The notes beneath the pieces are model-generated. The model did no database searches. It was not told where the DNA came from and worked only from the letters and a program-made list of their open reading frames with translations. Position numbers and translations under genes: made by a program. From Euryarchaeota archaeon UBA486 (GTDB lineage: Archaea; Thermoplasmatota; Poseidoniia; Poseidoniales; Poseidoniaceae), in the NCBI GenBank assembly GCA_002497765.1, contig DAET01000019.1:1-18119 (forward strand): a stretch of 18,119 nucleotides of DNA. Direction: 5' to 3'. This document shows positions 5,813-12,207 of the stretch, piece by piece (positions within the stretch are counted from its first letter, which is position 1; the number at the start of each line of letters is the position of its first letter).

Positions 5813-7072
5813 ATGGCAGACGATGCGAAGTTGTCGGCACGAAGGATGCGCCTCAAACTCGCTTTGGAAGACCTCCGAGAGATGAAGGGCTTTGGCACCG
5901 AACTCGTCACCCTCATCATTCCACCCGACCGTCAGGTTTCCGATGCACGTTCCATGCTGCAAAACGAGCACGGTCAAGCGGCGAACATCAAGTCCAAAGG
6001 CACTCGAAAAAATGTTCAGGGCGCCATTGAATCCGCCATTTCAACCCTCTCACGCTACAAAACACCGGGCGAACATGGACTTGCCATCTTTGTTGGCTCC
6101 ATCATCGTCGGCAACAACAAAAGTCGCATGGTCAACATTGTCATTGAAGACCCGCCCCAACCGCTCATTTCCTTCCGATACCGCTGCGATTCGAGGTTTG
6201 AACTGACGCAACTCGAAGAGATGCTCGTTGACAAAAAATCGTACGGTCTCTTCGTCATTGACCGAGCCGAAGCCGCCTACGGCATCGCTTCCGGAAAGCG
6301 AATTCACGTTCAGGAGCACCTGGTGTCGAACATCATGGGCAAACACCGCCAAGGTGGTCAGTCGGCTCAACGTTTCGAGCGGCTCATCGAAGAAGCGGCG
6401 CACAACTTCTTCAAGCGGGCCACCGAACACGCCTCGTCCTACTGGTTGCCCCACCTTGAGAACATTCAGGCCGTCATCATCGGCGGTCCGGGCGCCACCA
6501 AGGATTTCGTGGTCAAGAACGAGTACTTCCACCACGAAATCGCCAAGAAAATTGCCAAGACCACCTTCGACGTCGGTTATTCCAACGAATCCGGTGTTCG
6601 AGAACTCGTGGAAAACGCTGGCCAACTGATGGGCGAGATCGAACTTGACGCCGAGCGCCAAGTCATGAACCGCTTCCTCGAAGAATTGATTCGAGCCCAC
6701 CCGAAGGCCACCTACGGTGAAATGATGATCAAGCAAGCACTCTCGAGCGGTGCGGTTGATACCTTGCTCATCTCGGAAGGTCTACGAGGAAACATCATCA
6801 CCATGCAGTGCAAAAAGTGCGGTCACGGAAGCGAGAGCAACTGGGAGGCTCGTCTCACTCGGCAACAAGAGCTCCCTTCATGTCCGTCCTGTGGTGCGTC
6901 AGGCGACTCCATCAAGGAACTCTCAAGCCATTCCATTATCGATTCGTTAACCTCCCTTGCAGAGGACGGTAACTCTCAAGTTACGTACATCTCTGTGGAC
7001 ACGGAAGAGGGTTCACAACTGATGCAAGGCTTCGGGGGCTTGGCAGCGATTCTGCGCTACCCCATGATGTGA
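5813..7072 (+). CDS. prf1: Peptide chain release factor aRF1
   Basis: This is the archaeal class 1 release factor. It recognises all three stop codons and triggers peptidyl-tRNA hydrolysis. The 419-residue protein has the N-terminal stop-decoding loop NIKS (58-61) and YRCDSRF (123-129, the YxCxxxF motif). The catalytic GGQ lies at 181-183 in MGKHRQGGQSAQRF. Towards the C-terminus there is a cysteine set (CKKCGHGS ... CPSCGAS) typical of the archaeal minidomain. Length fits the family. The ATG at 5813 has no strong Shine-Dalgarno; a GC-rich hairpin lies just upstream. ArgRS follows after nine bases, with the TGA stop abutting its ribosome-binding site. It is intact, with no missing motif. Confidence 0.97.
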   Translation: MADDAKLSARRMRLKLALEDLREMKGFGTELVTLIIPPDRQVSDARSMLQNEHGQAANIKSKGTRKNVQGAIESAISTLSRYKTPGEHGLAIFVGSIIVGNNKSRMVNIVIEDPPQPLISFRYRCDSRFELTQLEEMLVDKKSYGLFVIDRAEAAYGIASGKRIHVQEHLVSNIMGKHRQGGQSAQRFERLIEEAAHNFFKRATEHASSYWLPHLENIQAVIIGGPGATKDFVVKNEYFHHEIAKKIAKTTFDVGYSNESGVRELVENAGQLMGEIELDAERQVMNRFLEELIRAHPKATYGEMMIKQALSSGAVDTLLISEGLRGNIITMQCKKCGHGSESNWEARLTRQQELPSCPSCGASGDSIKELSSHSIIDSLTSLAEDGNSQVTYISVDTEEGSQLMQGFGGLAAILRYPMM

Positions 7073-7081
7073 GGTGAGCAC

Positions 7082-8842
7082 GTGGACCTTCTCAAGAACG
7101 AAATCTTGCCGCTCGTGGAGCAGGCCGCTGAAAGCATGGGCCTGGACGCCGGTTTAATCGCCCGTGTGCTTCAGCCCGCCCGTGAATTGGACCAGGGCGA
7201 CCTTTCCCTTCCCTGTTTTCCCTTTGCCAAAACCCTCGGCATGGCACCTGCTGCCATCGCCGAACAACTCGCTGCATCAATACCAGCCCACCCTTCGCTG
7301 GAGAGCATCAACGCCGTCAACGGCTACCTCAACTTCCGAGCATCACCGGCATGGTTGGCGCAACAACTCTTGGAAGGACGACATCGAAGCACGAGCAATA
7401 CGCGTCGGGAAGTCCTGATTGAGCACACCTCCGCGAACCCAAACGGCCCCTTCCACGTGGGACGGGCTCGAAACGCCATTCTTGGGGACACGCTTGTTCG
7501 CCTTCACCGGTTATGGGGCGACACCGTTACCGCAGAGTACTACGTGGATGACATGGGCAAACAAGTCGCGGTCTTGGCATGGGCCCTTGAGAACATGACC
7601 ACCGAGGAGGTCGAAACCCTGCTCGCCGACCGGGAAGCGGCGAACCCCCAGTGGTCAAACAAAGCCGACCATCAACGTGTCCGCTGGTACCAAGCCGCTC
7701 AACTGCGCCGAAAAGACGACCCTTCTGCTGAAGACATCGAGAAGGCCATCGGCACCCTGGTCCACGCCAGTGAGCACGGTGATGAAGCCGTGCTCCGCTC
7801 GTTCGAGAACGCCTACCAACCCGTGTTGGACGGGATGCTGGAAACGCTCGGCCGTCTTGGCATCCACTTCGACCGCTTCACCAAGGAATCGTTGTTCGTC
7901 ATCAACGGTGACGTGGCCAAGCTGATGGAGGAACTTGGTGGACTGGAGATCAACGGCGTCGCCGAGAACGGTGCGCAATACCTCGATTTGGGTCAACGTG
8001 GACTGAAGGGCAAGACCGAATTCTTCTACCGCAGAGGCGATGGTTCCTCGCTGTACGCCACGCGAGACATCGCTTATCATCGATGGAAATGGACCCAGTG
8101 CAACGAATTGATCAACGTCCTCGGTGAAGACCACAAGTTGCAAGCTCAACAGGTTGGCCTGACCCTCGAAGAACTCGGCGAGCGCCGTCCTGAAGTCATG
8201 TTCTATTCCTTCATCAAACTCCCTGAAGGAAAAATGTCCACCCGTCGGGGCAACGTGGTGTTCATGGACGACCTGCTGGAAGAGGCCCAAGCCCACGCCA
8301 TCGAGGTGCTCAAGGAGCGTCGACCCGACCTCGACAACGCTTCGATGAAGACCATCGCAGAGGCCGTTGGCACCTCAGCGGTGCGGTTCAACATCATCAG
8401 CGTCAGCCCCGAGAAAGGGTTCACCTTCCGGTGGGAGGACGCCTTGAGTTTCGAGGCCGGTTCAGCCCCGTTCATCATGTACAGCCATACCCGTGCCTGC
8501 TCCATCCAGTCCAAGGTTGAGGCACTCGTTGGAAAGGAGTTCCTCTCGGACGCAGTTGCTGCACCAGCAAGCGACGCCATGCCGGAGGGGTTGATTCAGC
8601 TGCTGCGGACCTTGGCCGTCCATGACGACCGGCTCGAGAAGGTGGTCCGTGAACACCGCCCGAACTTGTTTGCCGAGTACATGCTTCACCTGGCAACGGC
8701 CTACAACTCGTTCTATAGAGACTGCTACATCATCGAAGACGGCGAGGTCAACCCGTTCTACTACGCCGTTTCCGAACTGGCCCGAGCCACGCTGAGAGCC
8801 GGCATGGAAGGCTTGGGCGTTGTGTCGCTCACCACGATGTGA
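7082..8842 (+). CDS. argS: Arginyl-tRNA synthetase
   Basis: This class I enzyme charges tRNA-Arg in the cytoplasm. The 586-residue protein has the family order. An N-terminal additional domain for the tRNA elbow (about 1-105) is followed by the HIGH-type motif HVGR at 125-128 in SANPNGPFHVGRARNA. The catalytic core contains YYVDDMG, LGEDHKLQ and KMSTRRGN (the KMSKS-equivalent loop). The C-terminal helical anticodon-binding domain ends in a short tail. Family members usually end in an aromatic residue followed by Met; here the end is LTTM. The start is a GTG preceded by GAGGTGA, which follows on from the prf1 stop (TGAGGTGA). Its own stop shares the palindrome TGATCA with the convergent GTPase gene. 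Confidence 0.96.
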   Translation: MDLLKNEILPLVEQAAESMGLDAGLIARVLQPARELDQGDLSLPCFPFAKTLGMAPAAIAEQLAASIPAHPSLESINAVNGYLNFRASPAWLAQQLLEGRHRSTSNTRREVLIEHTSANPNGPFHVGRARNAILGDTLVRLHRLWGDTVTAEYYVDDMGKQVAVLAWALENMTTEEVETLLADREAANPQWSNKADHQRVRWYQAAQLRRKDDPSAEDIEKAIGTLVHASEHGDEAVLRSFENAYQPVLDGMLETLGRLGIHFDRFTKESLFVINGDVAKLMEELGGLEINGVAENGAQYLDLGQRGLKGKTEFFYRRGDGSSLYATRDIAYHRWKWTQCNELINVLGEDHKLQAQQVGLTLEELGERRPEVMFYSFIKLPEGKMSTRRGNVVFMDDLLEEAQAHAIEVLKERRPDLDNASMKTIAEAVGTSAVRFNIISVSPEKGFTFRWEDALSFEAGSAPFIMYSHTRACSIQSKVEALVGKEFLSDAVAAPASDAMPEGLIQLLRTLAVHDDRLEKVVREHRPNLFAEYMLHLATAYNSFYRDCYIIEDGEVNPFYYAVSELARATLRAGMEGLGVVSLTTM

Positions 8843-9958
8843 TCAGACGTCTTGGCGGTACCAGCCCTCGGGGAGTTCCATCGGGTTGTTGGGGCGAGCA
8901 GACTTCACGCGCCGAACAATTTCCAACCGCATGGCATCAAGGCCAACGTTCTCCGTCGCCGAAAGGCACACGCGCCCTTGACCGTCCAACAGGAGTGGTA
9001 ACTCGGGTTCGCCCTCAGCACCAGCCTCCCGCCAAGCCGTTTCGTGTTCCACCACCTCGTCCCACATCACAGGTGGCGGGTTGAGCAAATCGGCTTTGGA
9101 ACTGACCTGCATGAGGTCTGTTTCTGGAAGGAGCGTTCGAACCTCTTCGAGGAGGTTCATTTGTTCCTCCAGCGGCGTCCCACACGACTCGCTTTCATCG
9201 ACCAAAAACAACACCAAGGAACCAATGTGTTCCAGCGCAGCGATGGCCTGCATCTCAATGTGATTCCTTTGCTCCATGGGTCGGTCGAGGAGACCGGGCG
9301 TGTCAACCATTTGGTACTGCAGCCGTCGGTGCGTAAAATGGCCAACGTGGATTTGCTTGGTCGTGAACGGGTAGTGGTTGACTTCCATCTTCCCCGTGCT
9401 CAAGGCAGCGATAAAGGCTGATTTCCCCACGTTGGGAGCACCGCAAACAACGATACAGGGCGAGACGGGGTCAATTTTTGGAAGGCGTTTGAGGGTTTCA
9501 CGTGCCTCACTCAGCCAGGTCAAGGAAGGGCCCACCTGACGCATCACCGAGGAGATGCGCCCGTAGGCTTCTCGACGAGCCTCGTGCATCAAATCCGTTC
9601 GGCCAGTGCGAATAATTTTCTTGGCGTTCTGGGAGGCGATACGTTGCACCTGTTTCGAAGCCCATTGGAGTGTAGCGAGGTTTTTGCGATAGTCATCGCA
9701 GCCGACGCAAGCATCGATCATGGCGACATCGAACAACGGTGATTGATCGAGCGAAGGCCAAGCCGAGACCAGTTCTTGAAACTCGGTCGCAATGATGTCG
9801 GCTGCTGTTTGAACCATCCGTGTCATCTGTTTTCGAACCCGAAAAACACGATCCGAGTCGTCCACCCGGTCGGCGGCCTTCTTGGCTCGAGAGAAGGCCT
9901 TGTCGAGGACCTCCTCCTCGAGCAGAACCGTTCCGAGTGTACGCCAAGAGACCTTCAT
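8843..9958 (-). CDS. NOG1/Obg-like GTPase
   Basis: NOG1 GTPases act in large ribosomal subunit assembly; an archaeal counterpart role is inferred. The 371-residue protein has an N-terminal helical region with LLDKAF-type sequence (EEVLDKAFSRAKKAA, 15-29), as in NOG1. The GTPase motifs are G1 GAPNVGKS (173-180), G2 around YPFTTKQIHVG (196-206), G3 DTPG (219-222), G4 SKAD (287-290, where NKxD is usual) and G5 SATENVG (333-339). A short C-terminal tail ends the protein, without the long eukaryotic extension. The ATG at 9958 is chosen because the NOG1-like sequence begins there and GAGG lies about eight bases upstream. A second in-frame ATG at 9997 is possible. Confidence 0.88.
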   Translation of the reverse strand: MKVSWRTLGTVLLEEEVLDKAFSRAKKAADRVDDSDRVFRVRKQMTRMVQTAADIIATEFQELVSAWPSLDQSPLFDVAMIDACVGCDDYRKNLATLQWASKQVQRIASQNAKKIIRTGRTDLMHEARREAYGRISSVMRQVGPSLTWLSEARETLKRLPKIDPVSPCIVVCGAPNVGKSAFIAALSTGKMEVNHYPFTTKQIHVGHFTHRRLQYQMVDTPGLLDRPMEQRNHIEMQAIAALEHIGSLVLFLVDESESCGTPLEEQMNLLEEVRTLLPETDLMQVSSKADLLNPPPVMWDEVVEHETAWREAGAEGEPELPLLLDGQGRVCLSATENVGLDAMRLEIVRRVKSARPNNPMELPEGWYRQDV

Positions 9959-9991
9959 GGTGTTGCCTCGTTCAAAGGGCCGCCGTCTTTC

Positions 9992-10020
9992 CTTCATGAA
10001 GTATCCCGTTGTGAAACGGG
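9992..10020. repeat. Palindrome and hairpin in the GTPase/Sm-like divergent spacer
   Basis: CTTCATGAAG (9992-10001) is a perfect 10-base palindrome. Three bases later CCCGTT-GTGA-AACGGG (10005-10020) is a perfect six-base stem with a four-base loop. Both lie between the divergent starts at 9958 and 10071 and could be operator sites. The spacer also contains GGGGAGG (10034-10040), too far from the ATG at 10071 to be a normal ribosome-binding site. Confidence 0.4.
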
Positions 10021-10070
10021 TGGGGAAAGCAAAGGGGAGGTTCAAGTACGCTCGCCGTTTCGTTGAAGTC

Positions 10071-10511
10071 ATGGCGAAGAAAAAGAGTGTCGACCTCCCG
10101 GATTGGGCGAAATCGATGTGGGAAGACATGGGCTCGCCCGAACTCGAAGGCTTGAACCCGGTCTACAACGGCGATCTTCTCGAGCGCCGCCAAGGGCTGA
10201 GACGAGACGACTTTGTCGAACTTCACCTGAACGTTCAGGCCTTTTCCGACCCAGAGGACGCCCATGTTCGTGGCCGCCTCATCTCTTCAGGAAAATCAAG
10301 CCTCGAAATCCTCACAGACGAAGGACGTTGCATCTTCATTTCACGAGAGGTCATCGTGAAGATGGAACTCATCGCCCACACCCGCCCTGCGTACATCGAC
10401 GACAAGGAGCTCTTGGCCTTCGAGCGAGAGGACATGAAGCGACGTTCCAAACTTCACGAAAAGGTCGAGAAAGAGACCAAGGGCAACGACGATTCACACC
10501 TCTGGGGGTGA
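10071..10511 (+). CDS. Hypothetical protein with Sm-like-looking central region, 146 aa
   Basis: I do not firmly recognise this protein. The N-terminus is basic with an aromatic helix (DWAKSMWEDM). Residues about 47-105 (DDFVELHLNVQAF..VRGRLISSGKSSLEILTDEGRCIFISREVIVKMELI) show the strand-turn pattern of an Sm/LSm barrel: a strand, a glycine-containing bend, a strand with a polar turn, and a hydrophobic final strand. A long charged helix follows (113-138), rich in Lys/Glu/Arg. RNA binding is therefore possible but unproven. The ATG lacks a good ribosome-binding site, and upstream in-frame sequence is open but GC-rich spacer-like. It begins an operon with the pterin dehydratase (four-base gap) and ferredoxin genes. 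Confidence 0.72.
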   Translation: MAKKKSVDLPDWAKSMWEDMGSPELEGLNPVYNGDLLERRQGLRRDDFVELHLNVQAFSDPEDAHVRGRLISSGKSSLEILTDEGRCIFISREVIVKMELIAHTRPAYIDDKELLAFEREDMKRRSKLHEKVEKETKGNDDSHLWG

Positions 10512-10515
10512 GGCC

Positions 10516-10764
10516 ATGTCAGCCCCGGCGGGTTGGACCGAGGTCGAAGGACGGCTCATGCGTGAGTTTTCGTTCGAGGATTTTGCTGGTGCAAAGGCGT
10601 TTATTGATGCAGTTTCATCGATTTGTGAGGACATGAACCATCACGCAGAACTCCATTTTGGATGGGGCTACGCCGTAGTGGAAACCATGACCCACGACAC
10701 CAACAGCATCACAACGCTGGACCATGAACTCGCCGAGGCCATCAACCAACTGGAGGTGTCTTGA
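10516..10764 (+). CDS. Pterin-4a-carbinolamine dehydratase-like protein
   Basis: The 82-residue protein is short but carries the family signature: EDMNHHAELHFGWGYAVVE followed by THDTNSITTLDHELAEAI. By comparison with DCoH/PhhB enzymes, H42, H43 and H60 correspond to the catalytic histidines. These enzymes dehydrate 4a-hydroxytetrahydropterin during pterin recycling; related archaeal proteins have been linked to pterin cofactor metabolism. The usual HHPE is HHAE here, a mild deviation near the active site. No aromatic amino acid hydroxylase is visible in the window, so the substrate is open. Start ATG 10516 follows GGGGGTGAGG, in which the previous gene's TGA forms part of the ribosome-binding site. 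Its stop overlaps the next start (TGATG). Confidence 0.85.
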   Translation: MSAPAGWTEVEGRLMREFSFEDFAGAKAFIDAVSSICEDMNHHAELHFGWGYAVVETMTHDTNSITTLDHELAEAINQLEVS

Positions 10765-11102
10765 TGGCGTCCGACCCCAAAGGGAGAACCGAAGCCGGCT
10801 ACCTCCGGCATGCCTTCGTTTGCGGCCATCAGCGGGGCGAAGGGGCAACCCGTCCTTCCTGCATGAACCGGGGAAGCCTTGACCTCATGCGTGAACTGAA
10901 ACAGCGCGTCAGGGCAGGGAGCGACCTCAACCTTCGCGTGCAAAAGTCAGGGTGCCTGGATTTCTGCGAGCAGGGACCAACGTGCGTGGTGTATCCAGAG
11001 GGAGTCTGGTACAGCCTGAAGGACGAGGCAGCCCTGGAAGCTGTCTTCCAACACCTTGTCTCGGGAACAATCGACGAACAAGCAACCCTCAAACTGGAAT
11101 GA
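10764..11102 (+). CDS. Thioredoxin-like [2Fe-2S] ferredoxin
   Basis: The 112-residue protein has the cysteine layout of thioredoxin-fold [2Fe-2S] ferredoxins, the Aquifex Fd4 / NuoE-like fold: C20, C33, C64 and C68, with spacings of 13, 31 and 4 residues. The second half, SGCLDFCEQGPTCVVYPEGVWY, is characteristic. An extra C74 lies just after the cluster motif. It is probably a soluble cytoplasmic one-electron carrier; its partners are unknown. The ATG at 10764 overlaps the dehydratase stop by one base, and GGAGGTG lies about six bases upstream, so the two are translationally coupled. The first 10 residues are polar and precede the fold. The stop shares TGATCA with aIF2-beta. Confidence 0.88.
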   Translation: MASDPKGRTEAGYLRHAFVCGHQRGEGATRPSCMNRGSLDLMRELKQRVRAGSDLNLRVQKSGCLDFCEQGPTCVVYPEGVWYSLKDEAALEAVFQHLVSGTIDEQATLKLE

Positions 11103-11513
11103 TCAAAGTTTCACAGGACGGGTCGCACCGCAGGCTTGACACTTCAGCAGCGTGGTTCGATCTTCCTTGACAAAGTGGGTATCAGGAGCACCACATTGGC
11201 TGCACTTGATGTAGGTGTTGACGTAGTTGGCGATGGTTCCCTTGATTCGCTTGGGCGGAATTCGTCCCTTGAATCGGGCACGGGGGCCATCACGAGAACC
11301 GGAGGTTCCCAACTCGTTCAGAATGTACTGGTAGACATGGTTGTCATCCCTGTCCATCATGGACACCACTTCGTTGAAATTGCGGAAGATGGTGTTTGAA
11401 CCTTCGATCATGATTTGTGGGGCAGGGAGCCGCCAACGGGATCTCGAGGAAATCTCCTCTGGAATGTTCTCTCGGGCTCGGTCGAGAAGGCTCTCGTAAT
11501 CGAAGTCTCCCAT
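11103..11513 (-). CDS. Translation initiation factor aIF2 subunit beta
   Basis: aIF2-beta is part of the aIF2 heterotrimer that delivers initiator Met-tRNA to the small ribosomal subunit. The 136-residue protein has an N-terminal helix (YESLLDRARENIP) for gamma-subunit contact. A central alpha/beta domain contains GSNTIFRNFNEVVSMMDR and the basic FKGRIPPKRIKGTIANYV region. A C-terminal zinc ribbon has C104-x2-C107 and C125-x2-C128. Length matches archaeal family members. The ATG at 11513 begins just before the conserved helix; upstream in-frame sequence lies in the divergent spacer and in antisense to the next gene. It diverges from the GfcR-like gene and converges without a gap on the ferredoxin gene. 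Confidence 0.96.
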   Translation of the reverse strand: MGDFDYESLLDRARENIPEEISSRSRWRLPAPQIMIEGSNTIFRNFNEVVSMMDRDDNHVYQYILNELGTSGSRDGPRARFKGRIPPKRIKGTIANYVNTYIKCSQCGAPDTHFVKEDRTTLLKCQACGATRPVKL

Positions 11514-11555
11514 GGTTTGCCGCCGTCGCTCCCTCCCTTCAAGACTTTCGCCCCG

Positions 11556-11590
11556 TGAACCGAGCCCATGAAAGCATTCATGAGCGTTCA
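11556..11590. repeat. Nested inverted repeats in the aIF2-beta/GfcR-like spacer
   Basis: CATGAA-AGCA-TTCATG (11567-11582) is a perfect inverted repeat. It lies inside a wider pair, TGAAC (11556-11560) and GTTCA (11586-11590). The site is 24 to 58 bases before the regulator gene's ATG, a natural position for autoregulation by its own helix-turn-helix product. That role is inference. Confidence 0.4.
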
Positions 11591-11613
11591 ACGGCAGGGC
11601 ATCGTTGAGGACC

Positions 11614-12198
11614 ATGGTCTTGAGCATTGAAGAACTGAAAGCGCTGGCTTCCAACCTCATGAAGGAGGGGTTGAACACCCAACAAATCGCTGACGAACTC
11701 TCCCTTTCGCAGGACACCATCACTTGGTTGTTGTCTGGCACGGGTGATGGTGAGCGCCCGAACGACGTCCGCATTGGATGGCGTACCCTCGGCGTTCGGC
11801 CCCAGCGCATCGCTGCCGTGGGCTCCATCATGGCCGATGTAGCCGACGAAGAACTTAGCTTCGAGAACATCGACACCGTGGTTGGTATTTCCATCAACGG
11901 CATCGCCTTTGCCTACGAAGTTGCTCGTATCCTTGAGTCCGACGTGACGGTCTTTCGCACCACCGATGAAGGCGAAGGCAGCGGTTCCCTTTCCAACAAG
12001 TACGGCCAAGTTGCTGGCAAGCGCGTGGTCATCATCGACGATGTTCTGTCCTCTGGCAAGACCATGTCGAAGACCATCCAATCCATCCGGGCCGCAGGCG
12101 GCGAAGTCTCGCTCGCCGTCGTATTGGTCAACAAAACCACGCGAAACGAAATCGACGACGTCCCGCTGCGTGGTTTGATTCGTGCAGTCGCTGTTTGA
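11614..12198 (+). CDS. GfcR-like HTH-phosphoribosyltransferase regulator
   Basis: The 194-residue protein joins an N-terminal helix-turn-helix (about 18-42, LNTQQIADELSLSQDTITWLL) to a type I phosphoribosyltransferase domain with the PRPP-binding signature VVIIDDVLSSGKT (138-150). This is the layout of the archaeal orotate-phosphoribosyltransferase-like family that includes haloarchaeal GfcR, a regulator of sugar catabolism. It probably senses a phosphoribosyl or related metabolite rather than acting in pyrimidine synthesis; the target genes here are unknown. The ATG at 11614 has GAGG three bases upstream; an in-frame TTG at 11605 is an alternative start. LysRS follows after nine bases. A nested inverted repeat lies upstream. 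Confidence 0.9.
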   Translation: MVLSIEELKALASNLMKEGLNTQQIADELSLSQDTITWLLSGTGDGERPNDVRIGWRTLGVRPQRIAAVGSIMADVADEELSFENIDTVVGISINGIAFAYEVARILESDVTVFRTTDEGEGSGSLSNKYGQVAGKRVVIIDDVLSSGKTMSKTIQSIRAAGGEVSLAVVLVNKTTRNEIDDVPLRGLIRAVAV

Positions 12199-12207
12199 GG
12201 TCTGCTC

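Noticed and set aside
5232..5885. Plus-strand open frame of 217 codons across the pyrH region.
   Set aside because: Antisense to the clearly conserved UMP kinase gene and runs into the prf1 start; no recognisable domain.
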